The notes beneath the pieces are model-generated. The model made no database searches. It was given only the letters and a program-made list of their open reading frames with translations, and was not told the DNA's origin. A stretch of DNA of 64,000 nt, taken from positions 34,650,043 through 34,714,042 of the forward strand of contig NC_064754.1 of assembly GCF_011397635.1 (NCBI RefSeq), read 5' to 3'. The number at the start of each line of letters is the position of its first letter. Within the stretch, counting starts at the first letter, position 1. A program made the position numbers and the translations under genes. This document shows, in pieces, positions 13,101 to 23,869 of the stretch. Origin of the DNA: Epinephelus fuscoguttatus (lineage: Eukaryota > Chordata > Actinopteri > Perciformes > Serranidae).

Positions 13101-16100
13101 GTTCTCGGAGGACCCTGTGGACGAAGAGGCAGTGTTACTGAGGAGGGAGATTATTCACAGGCCCAGAATTGACGTATTATCATTTCCAGAACGTTTTCTT
13201 TTTGAACGGTACCGTTTCACATCACAGTCCATCATTTAGCCTATCCATAATAACCTCATCCCTCGTGACATAACCAACGTCACCAACCGTGGACGTGCAC
13301 TTTCATCTACCCAGATTCTTTGTGTTGCTCTCTCTCTTAACACCATTCCACCTGTTTGCATCTGTAGCCTAACATTATTGTGATTGCATAAATGTATAAA
13401 ATAAATTTAAACTTAGGCTACGCATTGACTCAAGCAGTAATTTTCTCCCACGCAACTCCCATTCCTTCGCTGCTGCAGCCGTGTTACTCTTCTTCCTGAA
13501 ATCAGCTTCAAATTTGTTGTATGAGCGCATTAAAATATCCAACTCCAGAGGAGTAAAAAAATGCAGACCTTTTCTTGTAGCTTGTTGCCATGGTGAATCG
13601 TGGTATCGGGGTGATGACGGCTTTTTAAAGTCTTGGTGCACGCGCTTCACTCAGAGTGAACAAACTCTGTGTTGATTGAACCGATTGAAATCACCTGTTC
13701 TGAAACCCGTACCCCAGAGTTTCCCATCTCAGAGTTACTCAACTCAGTTCAGGGTTAGGCTCAGAGTTTGTTGAACCTCCTTTCTGAAACGGACCCCTGT
13801 TGTCTCTTGTAGCGTGTTGATGAATGCTCTTTTTGTCTTTAGGTGGAGCACCAACATAGTGGCAGAGTCACAGCAATTTATGATCTTCACAACTGAACAG
13901 GTAACATCATTTTAATTGTTTGGCCTTGATGAAAGAAACAAAATCTTACAAGTCAGTTCAGTGAATTCATTTTTACGATTTCATTGCACCTGTATCACAG
14001 TACAATGCTGTAAAAACAGTAGGGTTGGGTACCTTTGACATTTGAATCAATACCAGTGCCAGGACATGGGATTCGGTGCCGTTACCCAATGGTACCTTTT
14101 TTTTTCTTGGTGCTTCGTTCTTTGTAATATAAAAAATTTATTTTTTAACAAGTAAGAGTAAACAAAATGTCTTCTCCTCTGCTCTTTGCTAATCACACAT
14201 AGAGCTATGTCTGTCTGCTTGTGTGTGTATGTGTGTTTGCTCATCTCTCTTGCTTTCTATTTAGACACAGCTGAAAAATATGCAAAATAAGTACATAATT
14301 GAAAAAACGCAATTGCAAACAGCAGTGATACTAGGCTGTTTCTAAAATTAAACAGAAAAGAAAATAGACAAGATGCTGAAACTACTAATGCACTGGCTTG
14401 CTGGGAAGCCAATGGAGCTCTGTTGCTGGCTGCGGGGTGCTTTGCAGTGCTTCCGCTTCCTGTATGAACCTGGTGTTCTCACAAGGATGGGTTCTTAGGT
14501 GCCGAAATTTGGCACCAACTTGAATTGGTACTTGATAGTACCAGTGTAATTCGGTTGGTACCCAAGTTCAGTACCCAGACTCTGAGAGACAAATCATTGG
14601 AAGGCATGTTATGTGCTTGCACTGAAATGCATGGGATTGACATGTATTTTATGACCCGTCTACCACTAACTAATTTTGTCTGTCGTTGTCTCTCAGTGGA
14701 CATGTGCATCAACTTTTTATTCTTGGTATTTCTAAAGGCCTTGGCTGTCCTTGTCTTCCCACAGAAAGGAGATCATTTCCTTTACCTGCAGAGACTGAAT
14801 CCCAATACCCTACAGAGGTATCGGCTGGAGAGAGAGGAGCCAGGTCTCTCCCCGCTCAGCTTCTCTGCATCCTACAGCGATAAACACATCCGCCTGCTTT
14901 ATCTCTGTAAGACTGAATTTCCTGTGGAAATATTTTTAGTTTTCACTGTTTGACAGCACAGGCACATCCAAACCAGTGATGAGTTGTGGTTTTACTCTCA
15001 GGGTAAAACATGGGATGTCACATGCAAGATAAGTATTATTGATTTCTTCTCAGTAATCCTTTTAACCTCTTGTGCTCCATCATCTTACCTCCATCCAGAC
15101 CCTAACGGTCATGTGTACCAGAGTGTCATCTCTGTGCGGGGCCTGGTGGCTGATGAGGAGGCCCAGGCTCTTCCTCTGCCCCGCAGCCTGCTGCTGAGTC
15201 TTCCTGTCGGCGAGGGCCTGCTGGAAGCTGCATCAGCTCAGGTCCTGGATGAAGCCCATGTAGCTGTGGTGGGGGTTCCACACCCCTCTGCTGGAGCTGG
15301 CAAAGGTAAATGCAGTTTATTTACACTGCCTCACACGGAGCCAAAAGTGCTCCACTCAGATGGGTTTTCAGATGGTATTCGCCAGAGCATCTTGCTGGTT
15401 TTCAGTCCAGTAAAAGTACCAATTTAAGCATGACAGATCTTGATTAGGTCAATCTTGGATGTATTGCGAGGGTCTCAGTAAACCATGCTATTGAGTCAGC
15501 AGCATGCACAACACCAGAGCTGTATCTGAAAGGTTCTAAGTATAAAAAGTTTGCACTGGAAAAGTGACAAAAGGTAGTTGCGCATTAGCTTACCTGCCTG
15601 TTTTTTCTGTCTTCATTAGCCATTAGAAAAAAACTGTTATCAGCATAAAATAAGATGAACTTTATAGGGCTTTACCTGACTCAGAATTTTGTCAGTCAAA
15701 TCAGATTCCGATGTTTAATATGAATATTGGATGCTTAACTTAAAGCAATCTCAGTTGACTGAGGGGTCTCCAACTGATGATTTAAATCTCTGACTTTCAA
15801 GGGGCAGCCCTAAAACTTTACTAATCTCACACTGGAGAAATCCACTCGTGAAAGGGGTTTAAGAGACAAAAACAACTGAGTGATAGATAAAAAGGAAAAC
15901 AAGATAAAAACACAACAATAAATGCAAATAAGATAAAAGTATAAAAACTATATACACTAGCACTGTGTACACATTAGATTTAACAAGTAATGCGCAAAAA
16001 ACACAACTCTGCATGGTCAGTTTTACAGGTCTAGTGTGTAGGCTTTAGTGGCATCTAGTGGTTAGGTTGCAGATTGCAGCCTACAGAAACTTCTCCCCCA

Positions 16101-17442
16101 TGCCAAGCATGTAGAAGAATTATGGTGGCTGAAACAAAAACATGAGTAGCCCTATCTAATACCAGTGTTTGGTTCATCTGTTCTGGGTTACTGTAGAAAC
16201 AACGTGGTAACCCGTGCAAGAGGACCTGCTCTGTATGTAGATATTAACGGCTCGTTCTAACGTAATAAAAACACAGAAGTTCTTTTTTCCGGGGGTTGTT
16301 CACTAAAGCAGCTGGTCCAGCCACAGGGTCCAGATTTCTCCTCAGTCATACGTTCCGAGTCCACACAGTTTAATATATTCAGCGTCGTACTTGCGTTTGG
16401 CCATGTTGTCGAGATAGTTTGCTGTCTCTTTTAGGTAGCTGGCGTTATTCACTCACCCTACAGAAGGAAACAGCGCTTCAAAATAAAAGGTCTGTGACGG
16501 AAATTCACTGTACTTTAATGTAAAGTGTGTTTTTACAAACTGGACACGTTTGCGACCTGTGACCTACTTTTGGACCACAACCCACCAATTCGGAACCACT
16601 GCACTAAAGAAAACATACTTATTATATTATATATGACATTTCTGCCAATGTATCCCCATAAAACCTACACACTGGGTCTTTTAACTACAGTTATTTTGCA
16701 TTGACAAAATCTACACACAATAATCAGAGTGGGAGGTGCCCTGGAAGCCGAATGGTAACAGTTTAAGCCACATAACCACAAGATCCTGGGTTCTATTGCA
16801 GCTGCGGGACCTTTGTTGCATCTCATACCCTCCTCTATCGTCCCCTGTTTTCAGGCTGCCTCTACACTGTCATCTGTACAATGAGAAGTGAAAACACTCC
16901 CCCAGGGGCGTCAGTGGCTTAGTGGATAGAGCAGGCATCCCATGTACAAAGCTGTTGCCACAGCGGCCCGGATTCAACTCCAGCCTATGTCCCTATGCTG
17001 CCTGTCATTCCCCCTCTCCTTCCCCCTTTCACACTTAACTTTCCTATCAATTAAAGGCAAAACTGCCCAAAAAGAAATATCTTAAAAAAAGAAGAAGAAA
17101 ACACTCCCCCAACAAAATCTTGAAGAAAAAACAGAAAAAAAACAGAGAATGAGTCAGGCAGGCAAGACTAAATACAAGGTTAAAGCATTTTTTTTGTTTG
17201 TTTGTTTGTTAATGAGTGACCTGAATTTGTTTTCTAGCCTCCACATCTTGTGCTTGGGAGAAAGTACAAGGAATTTTGTATATTAACTAAAATCAACTCT
17301 AGGGTTCAAATTATTAGAACTTAAACAAATACAAGGCTAACTTCTGAAGTCATTGCATTGATTTTGACATGTGGGCCTTGTTTTTGGAATAAATACACTT
17401 GAAATGATGACCTGCAGTTGTATGACTCCAGCATGTGATGCA

Positions 17443-17491
<49 letters not shown>

Positions 17492-20400
17492 TTCTTGAAT
17501 GGCTCTCTGTCTTTGGTTTCTCAGACTTCCTCTGCATCTGGAATACCAATTTCCAGACACTTCAAGCAGGAAAAGAGATGGCGGGTAAAATCTACGGACA
17601 GGTATGAATGCTTTGGGGTATGAAATACAAATAACACGCCAAGCAAAGTGTTTTCTAATATTTGCATTATAAGATGAGTGGATGAAACGATACACTGTTA
17701 ATGACTTTAAGCTCATACGGGACGATCACCAGTTGGTACATGAGCTTTTGTTGCTGAGGTTAGAAGTATGCACCTACCACCCACTCAGTCTTCCCTCAGT
17801 GTTGTTAATGCTGCAGGCCAAGGTTCCCTGTCCTTCCAGCTGCTAGGTGCTGATGGAGGACTGTATGACTTTGGTAGAGCATTGTGTCTGCTCTCCACTG
17901 TGACGGGGCTCACTGTCCCTCCTCACAACTTTATGGCAGTTTACAATGTCAATATGGACGCATTTAAAGACGAGTTCTGCGATTCCATTTCATCGCTGTC
18001 TAACTATTTTATTCATGTTTGTATTCACTTTCTTTTCTCTTTGATTTAGCTTTGGAGTTATTCAAACAAGTTGTTAATTCCACATGGGAAAACCCTCTCT
18101 GTTATTCCATATGAATGCCCCAAATCTTCCCTGGCCTCTGCTCTGGGGAAGCTCAGGCAGTCCAAGACTGAAGGTGAGCTCAAACAAACTCATAGTACTG
18201 CTGTTTTTGTAATAAAAACTTTGAGCAAATTACAAACATATACTTTTAATGCCTGTGAACACTAATTTACCCTCAATAAATAATTCCACAATAACAATCT
18301 AAATAATAAATATGTAGTCATGTAGCAGGCTGTTCTTGATAATGCTGCAACGCTGATTCGACACTCAGCACAGTGTGTTTGTCTCACTGCTGCAGAGTCC
18401 AAAGCTCCCACCTCTGTCCCATCTTGGAGTAACATTCTGCATGAAGAGAAAGCTCATCCATCGAGGACAGTGGAGACCAGGAAGACGGTATGTTGGAGAA
18501 GTTTTCAAGGCAAATTAAGGGAACTTACACGACAGAAAGAGGCTACACAGCTGCTGTCTGAGTTGCTGGTGCAACAGTCCCACACACTGTAGCCTTGAAA
18601 ACTGGCTAACAGTGTTTCCCAGACTGACAGCTAATTGGCACTTGCTCCATATGAAAAAGTGATTTACAGCAGTTGCTGCCTGAAATGGCGCTACATTCAC
18701 TAAACTTAGAAAATTCTATACTGTGGTAAGGGGAGAAATTCACAATACAACAGGGCTACTGTGTTGTGGCCAAAGTAACCTAAATTAATATGTAAAGAGG
18801 TCTGACTCATCTAACAATTCATCCCAACTTATGATATTACTGAGCAAACATGCACCCACGCAAAATGCTATTGGAATATGACACTTTTTTTTGTTGGTTG
18901 TGGCACATCATCAATTCACTGCCTCTGCTTTTTAAAATTCTGTGTGTTTGAATGAAGTGCCACCTGAGGAGTAATGGCCCTGTAATGCTCCTGTCAGTGG
19001 TGTCATCTGTGGTTTGATTCTTCCCTCTTTTCATGCAGAGAACAACCCGGAAGAACCAATCAGCACCCAGTTTAACAAATGAGCAAGTTCTGGAGCTCAT
19101 CAAGGTAAAAATGTGATTTTTCATGGCTCTCTCACAAAATACTGGAACAGTGTTGACAAAAAAGTAATTTCATGACAAAAACATAAAAAATGTACAGAAA
19201 TTATTTGTATTTGCTCGTGCAGACATTAACAGTGGAAGAGGTCCAGAGAGAGGTGGAGGGGCTCCTCTCAAGGACAGACATCCAGGACCTGCAGCCCTCG
19301 GTGGGACAGCTAGCATCGACCCTTGTGTCCCGGAGCCTGGATGATCCAGCCTTCTACACCCCCAGCAGCCTGGCACAGCTAGTGCACACGCGGTGCCTCT
19401 GCTACAGGTCAGTAGAATGGCATTCTGACCGCTTCTGACCGTGCATTTTAACGCTAATAATAGAGTTAGTTTACATGATGAAGCAGAAAACTGGAATTGA
19501 ATGATGTAAATTGCATCTCTAAGTGCTAGTAGAGTAGTTCAAACAGTGTTGTTTCTGCTGAATGTGACCATTTGCAATCATGACTTTCAAATAGTGTGTG
19601 TCCTGACCTTGTGCTCCTGGCCCTGGAGAGGAAGGACTACTTCCTGTGTCAGCTCTGCTTGCAGTTCTTCCCAGACATCCCAGAAGCTGTCACCTGTGCC
19701 TGCCTCAAGGCCTTTATCAGGTAAATCTGATGGTTTCCAAGTGCCGAGCACTGTCAATGAACACTGTCATACAGATGTAAATCAGTGTCATGTGGATATT
19801 ACCACTAGGGGGCACTAAAGTAACATAATTTTATGATCTAGGAGTTTAATAATCTAAATTATTACCCTGACTCTGTCATGTAAGATGGAAAAAAAAATTA
19901 AACAGTGTGTTGTTCTGGCTTCATCTTGCAGTATGCCAGACGTCGACGCAGAGAAATTGAGCCTGGAGCCTGACAGTGTCTCCGTCATGGAAACCCTAGT
20001 GGCCAGAGAGCGTGGCCCGCTCGGCTTGCAGAATGGTTTCAGCCCCACATCCGTTGACGAGGACCGTTCAGACGGCCTCGGTGGAGGTGGCACCAGAGTA
20101 GAAGACAAAGAGAAGACCTCAGCTCCACCAGAACAGAGCTGTCCAGTGGGATTACACAAGGCTGTTTTACTGTATCCTGCCAGTGCACCATCACTCAGAC
20201 AAAATATATTCACCATCCTGTCACATTTTGTTGTTCAATATGATGCAATCGCTTACGTTCAGTCTTCCTACATCTTGCGTATCAGTAGCAAGCTTCATGT
20301 TATGGTTTGTTAGCATAATTGCAAAATGATTGCTCTTGGTGTGTAATGATTTGAATTTGACACGTATGAGATCTTAACTGAAGCTGCATAGAAATGAGAT

Positions 20401-21395
20401 CCTGCAGACGGCGTACAGCGACTCTTTCCTCCTCCCACACCTAAAAGATCTCTCTTCCCAGCATGTTGTTGTGAGTAACAGCTACTTAATTTTCCCACTT
20501 CTCTAATATAAAACAGGCTGCACATTTTTATGACTATAAATGCTTAAAAAATATCTTTTTACAATGTTCAATGTTCTTTCTCATCCAATCAGCTTTTCCT
20601 CCAGTACCTGCAGTTCCTTTACCTAAAATATTCCCAAGATGCCTTCCCACAGATGCATGGATTGAGATCACCAAGTCTGGCTCAGGTCTGTGTCAGTGTC
20701 TAACTAGATAATTAGGGTGGCCACACTTGTCACAGTATCAGCACAGCCTGTGTCTGTCTCACACATTAAGTGACAAGTCCAGAGGCAGGAGAAATTATTT
20801 CGCTGACAGATTGTCAAATACAGACATGGTGGAAGTCAGACTCCCATTTTGACCTGAACTGTGTGCGGTTACAATTATGTTCAGCCACAGTGTATACAGT
20901 CAGCGAGAAAAGATGGAGATCAAGAGTTTTTGCAACAGCTTTTATAATTTGTATCAAACATGCAGTTCATCCAGTTTAAAGATAATTTAACTACTAACTC
21001 TGTTTGCCTTTGCATTTTATTTTAGATCATGGATTGGGTGTGCTTGCTGTTGGACGCCCATTTCACACTTCTGGTGATGACTCCAGAGGCCAAAGGCTTA
21101 CTGCTGAACCTCCACAGCTTTGTGAAGTCTCAGGTAACAAACAGTCTTCCCTGCTGTTTGCTTTGTAGCCGCAGGTTAAATATTCTGGAAAACAAATAGC
21201 CATTTGTTGTGACTTTATTATTATGGTTTTATTATATCCAGGGTTTATAGTAGCGACTTAGACTCCTTCTTGTGTCCTCAGGTGAGACTGGTTTCTGAGC
21301 TTGGAAAGATCGAGAGCAGCCTCCAAGAGCTCAATAAGATGAAGGTGAAGAAGGACGTCGGACAATACTCCATCGAAATCATTGAGCTGTTTTAG
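10169..21395 (+). CDS. nol11: Nucleolar protein 11 (NOL11), complete, 18 exons
   Basis: Exons: 10169-10315, 11313-11426, 11910-11966, 12383-12531, 13843-13900, 14765-14906, 15099-15305, 17525-17601, 18050-18173, 18396-18487, 19039-19104, 19223-19407, 19595-19720, 19932-20171, 20392-20470, 20593-20685, 21026-21133, 21282-21395 (TAG). All junctions are GT-AG and in frame, giving 725 residues; I recall human as 719. Start [10 protein letters not shown] matches human MAALEEEFTL. Family landmarks: [81 protein letters not shown] and a C-terminus YSIEIIELF. Roughly residues 1-340 are propeller-like and the rest helical. NOL11 is a metazoan t-UTP/SSU processome factor partnering UTP4 (cirhin), needed for rDNA transcription and 18S maturation in the nucleolus. 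The least conserved part is the acidic exon 19932-20171. Confidence 0.96.
10849..11095. repeat. Poly-C tract and imperfect TTTTGTGTCT-type minisatellite
   Basis: Within nol11 intron 1. A C run (about 10849-10860) precedes a G/T-rich region of degenerate units such as TTTTGTGTCTTTTTG and TTTGTGGTC to about 11095. The irregular unit length suggests an old tandem array. Confidence 0.55.
12960..12991. repeat. (ATTC)n microsatellite
   Basis: About eight ATTC units inside the Harbinger element, upstream of its transposase remnant. Confidence 0.9.
13045..13362 (+). pseudogene. Harbinger transposase, truncated N-terminal remnant
   Basis: Open from 13045 to an in-frame TAG at 13237-13239, with the same frame continuing recognisably to about 13362. 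The segment reading [10 protein letters not shown] ... [14 protein letters not shown] resembles the HARBI1-type N-terminus (RR...F...YLYERYRFS). Downstream of the stop, [14 protein letters not shown] and ILCVAL fit the next conserved part. The catalytic DDE region is absent, lost by internal deletion. It faces the Myb-like ORF tail to tail. Confidence 0.8.
13375..13650 (-). pseudogene. Harbinger Myb/SANT-like DNA-binding protein remnant
   Basis: 91-codon ORF on the minus strand. [17 protein letters not shown] followed by [15 protein letters not shown] is the signature of the Myb-like second protein of Harbinger transposons (related to NAIF1), which helps the transposase enter the nucleus and bind the ends. 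It is shorter than the usual protein, stopping soon after the first Myb-like motif. Confidence 0.8.
14021..14582. mobile_element. Probable non-autonomous DNA transposon with GGGTAC-type ends
   Basis: In nol11 intron 5. The left side reads AGGGTTGGGTACC with ATTCGGTGCC inside; the right side carries related inverted motifs (GGTGCCGAAAT, TTGGTACCCAAG, GTACCCAGACTCT). The termini are imperfect and no clean target duplication was found. Confidence 0.45.
15773..15813. repeat. Fragment related to the end of the hAT fossil at 37.6-38.9 kb
   Basis: The stretch ending GGGGCAGCCCTAA matches 38871-38911 over about 41 nt with scattered differences (both contain ACTGATG...AAATCT...GGGGCAGCCCTAA). It suggests two insertions of one hAT-like family within nol11 and bptf. 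Confidence 0.5.
16027..16679. mobile_element. hAT-like MITE with CAGTGTGTAGG ends
   Basis: In nol11 intron 7. The left end AGGTCTAGTGTGTAGG is mirrored by the right end CCTACACACTGGGTCT. A family with ends like these is, in my recollection, abundant in percomorph fishes. No ORF of note inside. Flanking TTTTAC and TTTAAC may be a decayed target duplication. Confidence 0.7.
16905..17096 (+). mobile_element. tRNA-derived SINE with intact target-site duplication
   Basis: In nol11 intron 7. The head has Pol III box A-like TGGCTTAGTGGATAGAGC and box B-like GGATTCAACTCC; a C/T-rich body follows, ending in an A-rich tail (AAAAAAAGAAGAAG). It is bracketed by a perfect 15-bp direct repeat, GAAAACACTCCCCCA, at 16890-16904 and 17097-17111, diagnostic of target-primed reverse transcription and implying a fairly recent insertion. 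Confidence 0.92.
17446..17491. repeat. (GT)n microsatellite
   Basis: About 23 GT units in nol11 intron 7, about 35 nt upstream of the exon at 17525. Its closeness to the acceptor could influence splicing; that is inference. Confidence 0.95.
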
Positions 21396-21410
21396 AGTGT
21401 GTCTACTTTT

Positions 21411-21416
21411 AATAAA
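21411..21416 (+). terminator. nol11 polyadenylation signal AATAAA
   Basis: Canonical AATAAA 15 nt after the TAG stop of nol11, followed by GT-rich sequence. It implies a very short 3' UTR. Confidence 0.75.
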
Positions 21417-22450
21417 TCATTCATCACGTTGTCTCCTTCCAACTTTTCACCTGTAGTGGTTCCAACTTTGTATAAATGTCCCAAATGATGTAATATGAAG
21501 TGCTTTTGGCACAGCTGCCAGCCATCAGAACTCAAAATGCACAAGTTTCACTGTATATGAATTATTGGTGTAATTCAGGCATTGAATGAGTCGCAGGTGT
21601 CTTGAAACCATGTAAACATGTTTAAGATGATAAAACTTAGACAGTTAAGATAATATAATTTGCATGATGAATGAAATGCTCAATGCCAAATTGGTCAATA
21701 GGGGGTTTGTGACGTGTGCAAAAGCTGCCTAATATAACTGCAGTAGTGTGGGACTCTATCTTTGAACGCATAATTCTGAAAGTGAATGGCTGTACAGTAT
21801 AGTACAGGGTTTTCCACAGGAAAGCCTTTTATTTTGAATACAAATATATAACTAAAACAACTGCAAATCCATGCGTGACTTTTTTATTATAAAATGGTGC
21901 CATCAAATACCTGTGCATTAATATGGCAAGTATTGGAGTAAGAGGTGTTCCTCATGATTTCTGCACATTTTTTTAAATTTGCATTAATTGGATACATATT
22001 TGCGCCGCTGTGGTTAACAGAGGTTTGACTCCTCACCTGCTGTATAGAGACACCCGGGGCCTGGCGGTACGAATTTACGTTTTCGTGGAGGCATGACCCG
22101 CCCCACTCTCCCTCTGATTGGCTAGTACTCTTTGCCTTCATAAATTGGATTGGTTAGGTTTAGGCAAGAGGTGTGAGATTGGTTAGGTGTCGGCCTGTCA
22201 GAGTAGACCAATCAGAGGCAGGATGGCAAATTCGCAAAACATTTAGACTGTCGCGAGGGTTATGAGGAGAAATACCTACAAGCGACGAACATTTAGCAAG
22301 TTAAAAAAAAGGTAACATGTTTGTTTAGGTTGTAAATAGCTACGGTGGCGTGCTCGGTGAAGTATGTTGGTCGCAAAAATCTTCGCTCGAGTTACCTATC
22401 GCTTTAACAAAACAACGGTGGGCGTAATCATGACTATCTATGTGTAAAGC
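21417..22450. other. nol11 3' flank, no gene; fold-back near 22.1 kb
   Basis: No coding feature is supported. Around 22065-22245 the stretches CCTCTGATTGG and CCAATCAGAGG, with neighbouring GCGAATTT-like and GTACTCT-like motifs, form an imperfect inverted repeat, probably another repeat element. The inverted CCAAT boxes are probably coincidental to that symmetry. Confidence 0.5.
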
Positions 22451-22470
22451 CAAAAAAAAAAAAAACAAAA
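22451..22470 (-). terminator. Pol III terminator of the tRNA-Ser gene
   Basis: The A-rich + strand (A13, then C, then A4) reads as long T runs on the minus strand starting a few bases after the tRNA 3' end, as expected for Pol III termination. Confidence 0.8.
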
Positions 22471-22474
22471 CTGA

Positions 22475-22556
22475 CGTTGTCGGCAGGATTCGAACCTGCG
22501 CGGGGAGACCCCAATGGATTTCTAGTCCATCGCCTTAACCACTCGGCCACGACAAC
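22475..22556 (-). tRNA. tRNA-Ser (anticodon AGA)
   Basis: The minus strand forms an 82-nt class II cloverleaf. The acceptor GTTGTCG pairs with CGACAAC, the discriminator is G, box A is TGGCCGAGTGG, and the anticodon stem-loop is GGACT-AGA-AATCC with AGA complementary to 22521-22523. It has the long serine variable arm (TGGGGTCTCCCCG) and box B GGTTCGAATCC. It is almost identical to the vertebrate tRNA-Ser-AGA I recall, with a compensated change in the acceptor stem. No intron; CCA is not encoded. Confidence 0.98.
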
Positions 22557-23312
22557 GGTACTTTCTATAAGTAGCAGATGACCTTATGAATCAAATCATA
22601 TTGTCGTAATTTTGACACAAATCATCGTGACTTTATCTCCTGATTAAGTTTGTAAGACGTGTGAGAGTTTGGGCAGCTGTGCCGGCTAAACAGTAGCCCT
22701 GGTTGTGTGCTGTGTATTGGTGAAGTAGCTGGCCGATTAAGAAACGCAAACACATGCAAAGATGACTGTCACATATTAATAGTTCATCAGTTCAAACCAG
22801 AGAGTGATATAAAGACAGGAGCAGAGAGTTAGTGCAGCCTACACTGTCACACTGGGTGATAGTAAAGGTTTGATGAGCAGGAGCTCAGCATCACTCCTCA
22901 GTTCCATTAACTACACTGACTGAAAATGGAGCCAGATCCCTGGTGATGAATAAAAACTCATTTTAAAGTCATACAAAATGAATTTGTTAGTCAAAGTCTA
23001 TTTCAGATTTTTAGGCATTTAAAGAATAAAAGAAATGTGCGCTCCTAACTTTTTACGACTGCTTATTTATGTTCGTGTAACAGAGCTCATGTCGGACGTA
23101 TGCTTATCTTCTCGCCTGGCTTTGCTGTGACGACGATGGCGACATGGCCGAAAATTAACGATGGTGTTTCAGTGAATACACTCGACCCACCTGTGATTAA
23201 AGCCACCCACCGGGACCAGACAGCACTAATAAAGTACTATTGGCAGAAAGCGTTTGCATGGATAACTAATTTTATGAACTAGCACGGCAATTGCGTCTAT
23301 TGTAGAATAGTG
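22557..23312. other. Spacer between tRNA-Ser and bptf promoter
   Basis: Unique-looking AT-rich sequence. No supported gene; a 60-codon ORF near 23100 has no family resemblance. Confidence 0.5.
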
Positions 23313-23673
23313 GGTCACGTGACCTCGCATCCATTTAGGCCTCCTAGTGTCAAGTTAGGGGATAATAACCTCAACTTCCGGTGTGTTACAGTAAACTCAT
23401 TTAAGCGAAATAACATTTAAAGTTGATATTTTTGATTTCTAGACGGCCACCTTGAAAATAAATAATAAAAATTACGATTTTAACGTTTATATTGCGCCCT
23501 GTACACCACAGTATTTGATAACTGTTTGTATTTTTTAAGTTTTCGCTTTGATTTTACTTTGAATGTGTGGACGCCTTACTTCCGGTACAACTACTGGTAT
23601 CCGTGGTTAGCTTGACGCAGGTTTGGGGCCTGCTGTGTTTTCAACGGAGGGAGAGCTGTGAAGAAAAATGGCG
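23313..23673 (+). promoter_or_regulatory. Probable bptf promoter: E-box, two ETS sites, YY1 site
   Basis: Four textbook TATA-less promoter motifs cluster here: a 12-bp palindrome GGTCACGTGACC (23313-23324; USF/TFE-type E-box), ACTTCCGGT at 23374-23382 and again at 23578-23586 (ETS/GABP), and AAAATGGCG at 23665-23673 (YY1). GC content rises from about 23600. The start site probably lies near the second ETS site; this is inference. Confidence 0.6.
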
Positions 23674-23715
23674 TCTGCAGGCGACCCAGAGCGGGACACC
23701 GGCCATTCAGTTTGA
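23668..23715 (+). other. Short upstream ORF in putative bptf 5' UTR
   Basis: The ATG inside the YY1 motif opens a 15-codon ORF closed by TGA, out of frame with bptf and ending 154 nt before its ATG. It matters only if transcription starts upstream of 23668. Confidence 0.4.
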
Positions 23716-23869
23716 GCTTTCCGCCCTGAAATTGAGACCGGGGCTTGGTGGAGACTTATCGGGAAGCGTCACTGGACCTGTTAGTTTCCTTCTTCCCCGC
23801 TTTTCTCCGGTGTGTGTGGCTTTTTCAGGCACCGAGATTGAAGCGGAACAGAAGAGACTCTCTCCCACA

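Larger units (their letters stand above)
12690..13796. mobile_element. Defective PIF/Harbinger DNA transposon
   Basis: Lies in nol11 intron 4. Terminal inverted repeats begin GGGTCCGTTTCA at 12690 and end with its exact complement at 13796, flanked by the 3-bp duplication CTG (12687-12689 and 13797-13799); 3-bp duplications of TWA or CWG type are typical of Harbinger elements. Related CCGTTTCAGAAAG motifs and AACTCTGGG-type subterminal inverted repeats occur inside both ends. It keeps remnants of both Harbinger genes in convergent orientation: a truncated transposase start (+) and a Myb/SANT-like protein (-). At 1107 bp it lacks the transposase catalytic region, so it is non-autonomous. Confidence 0.9.

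Noticed and set aside
17337-17716. Poly-His-Thr and poly-Cys-Val ORFs near 17.4 kb.
   Set aside because: Translations of the GT microsatellite.
20686-21025. H/ACA snoRNA in a nol11 intron, since the human NOL11 locus hosts one.
   Set aside because: I could not identify matching hairpins with convincing H and ACA boxes in any nol11 intron; a covariance-model search would be needed.
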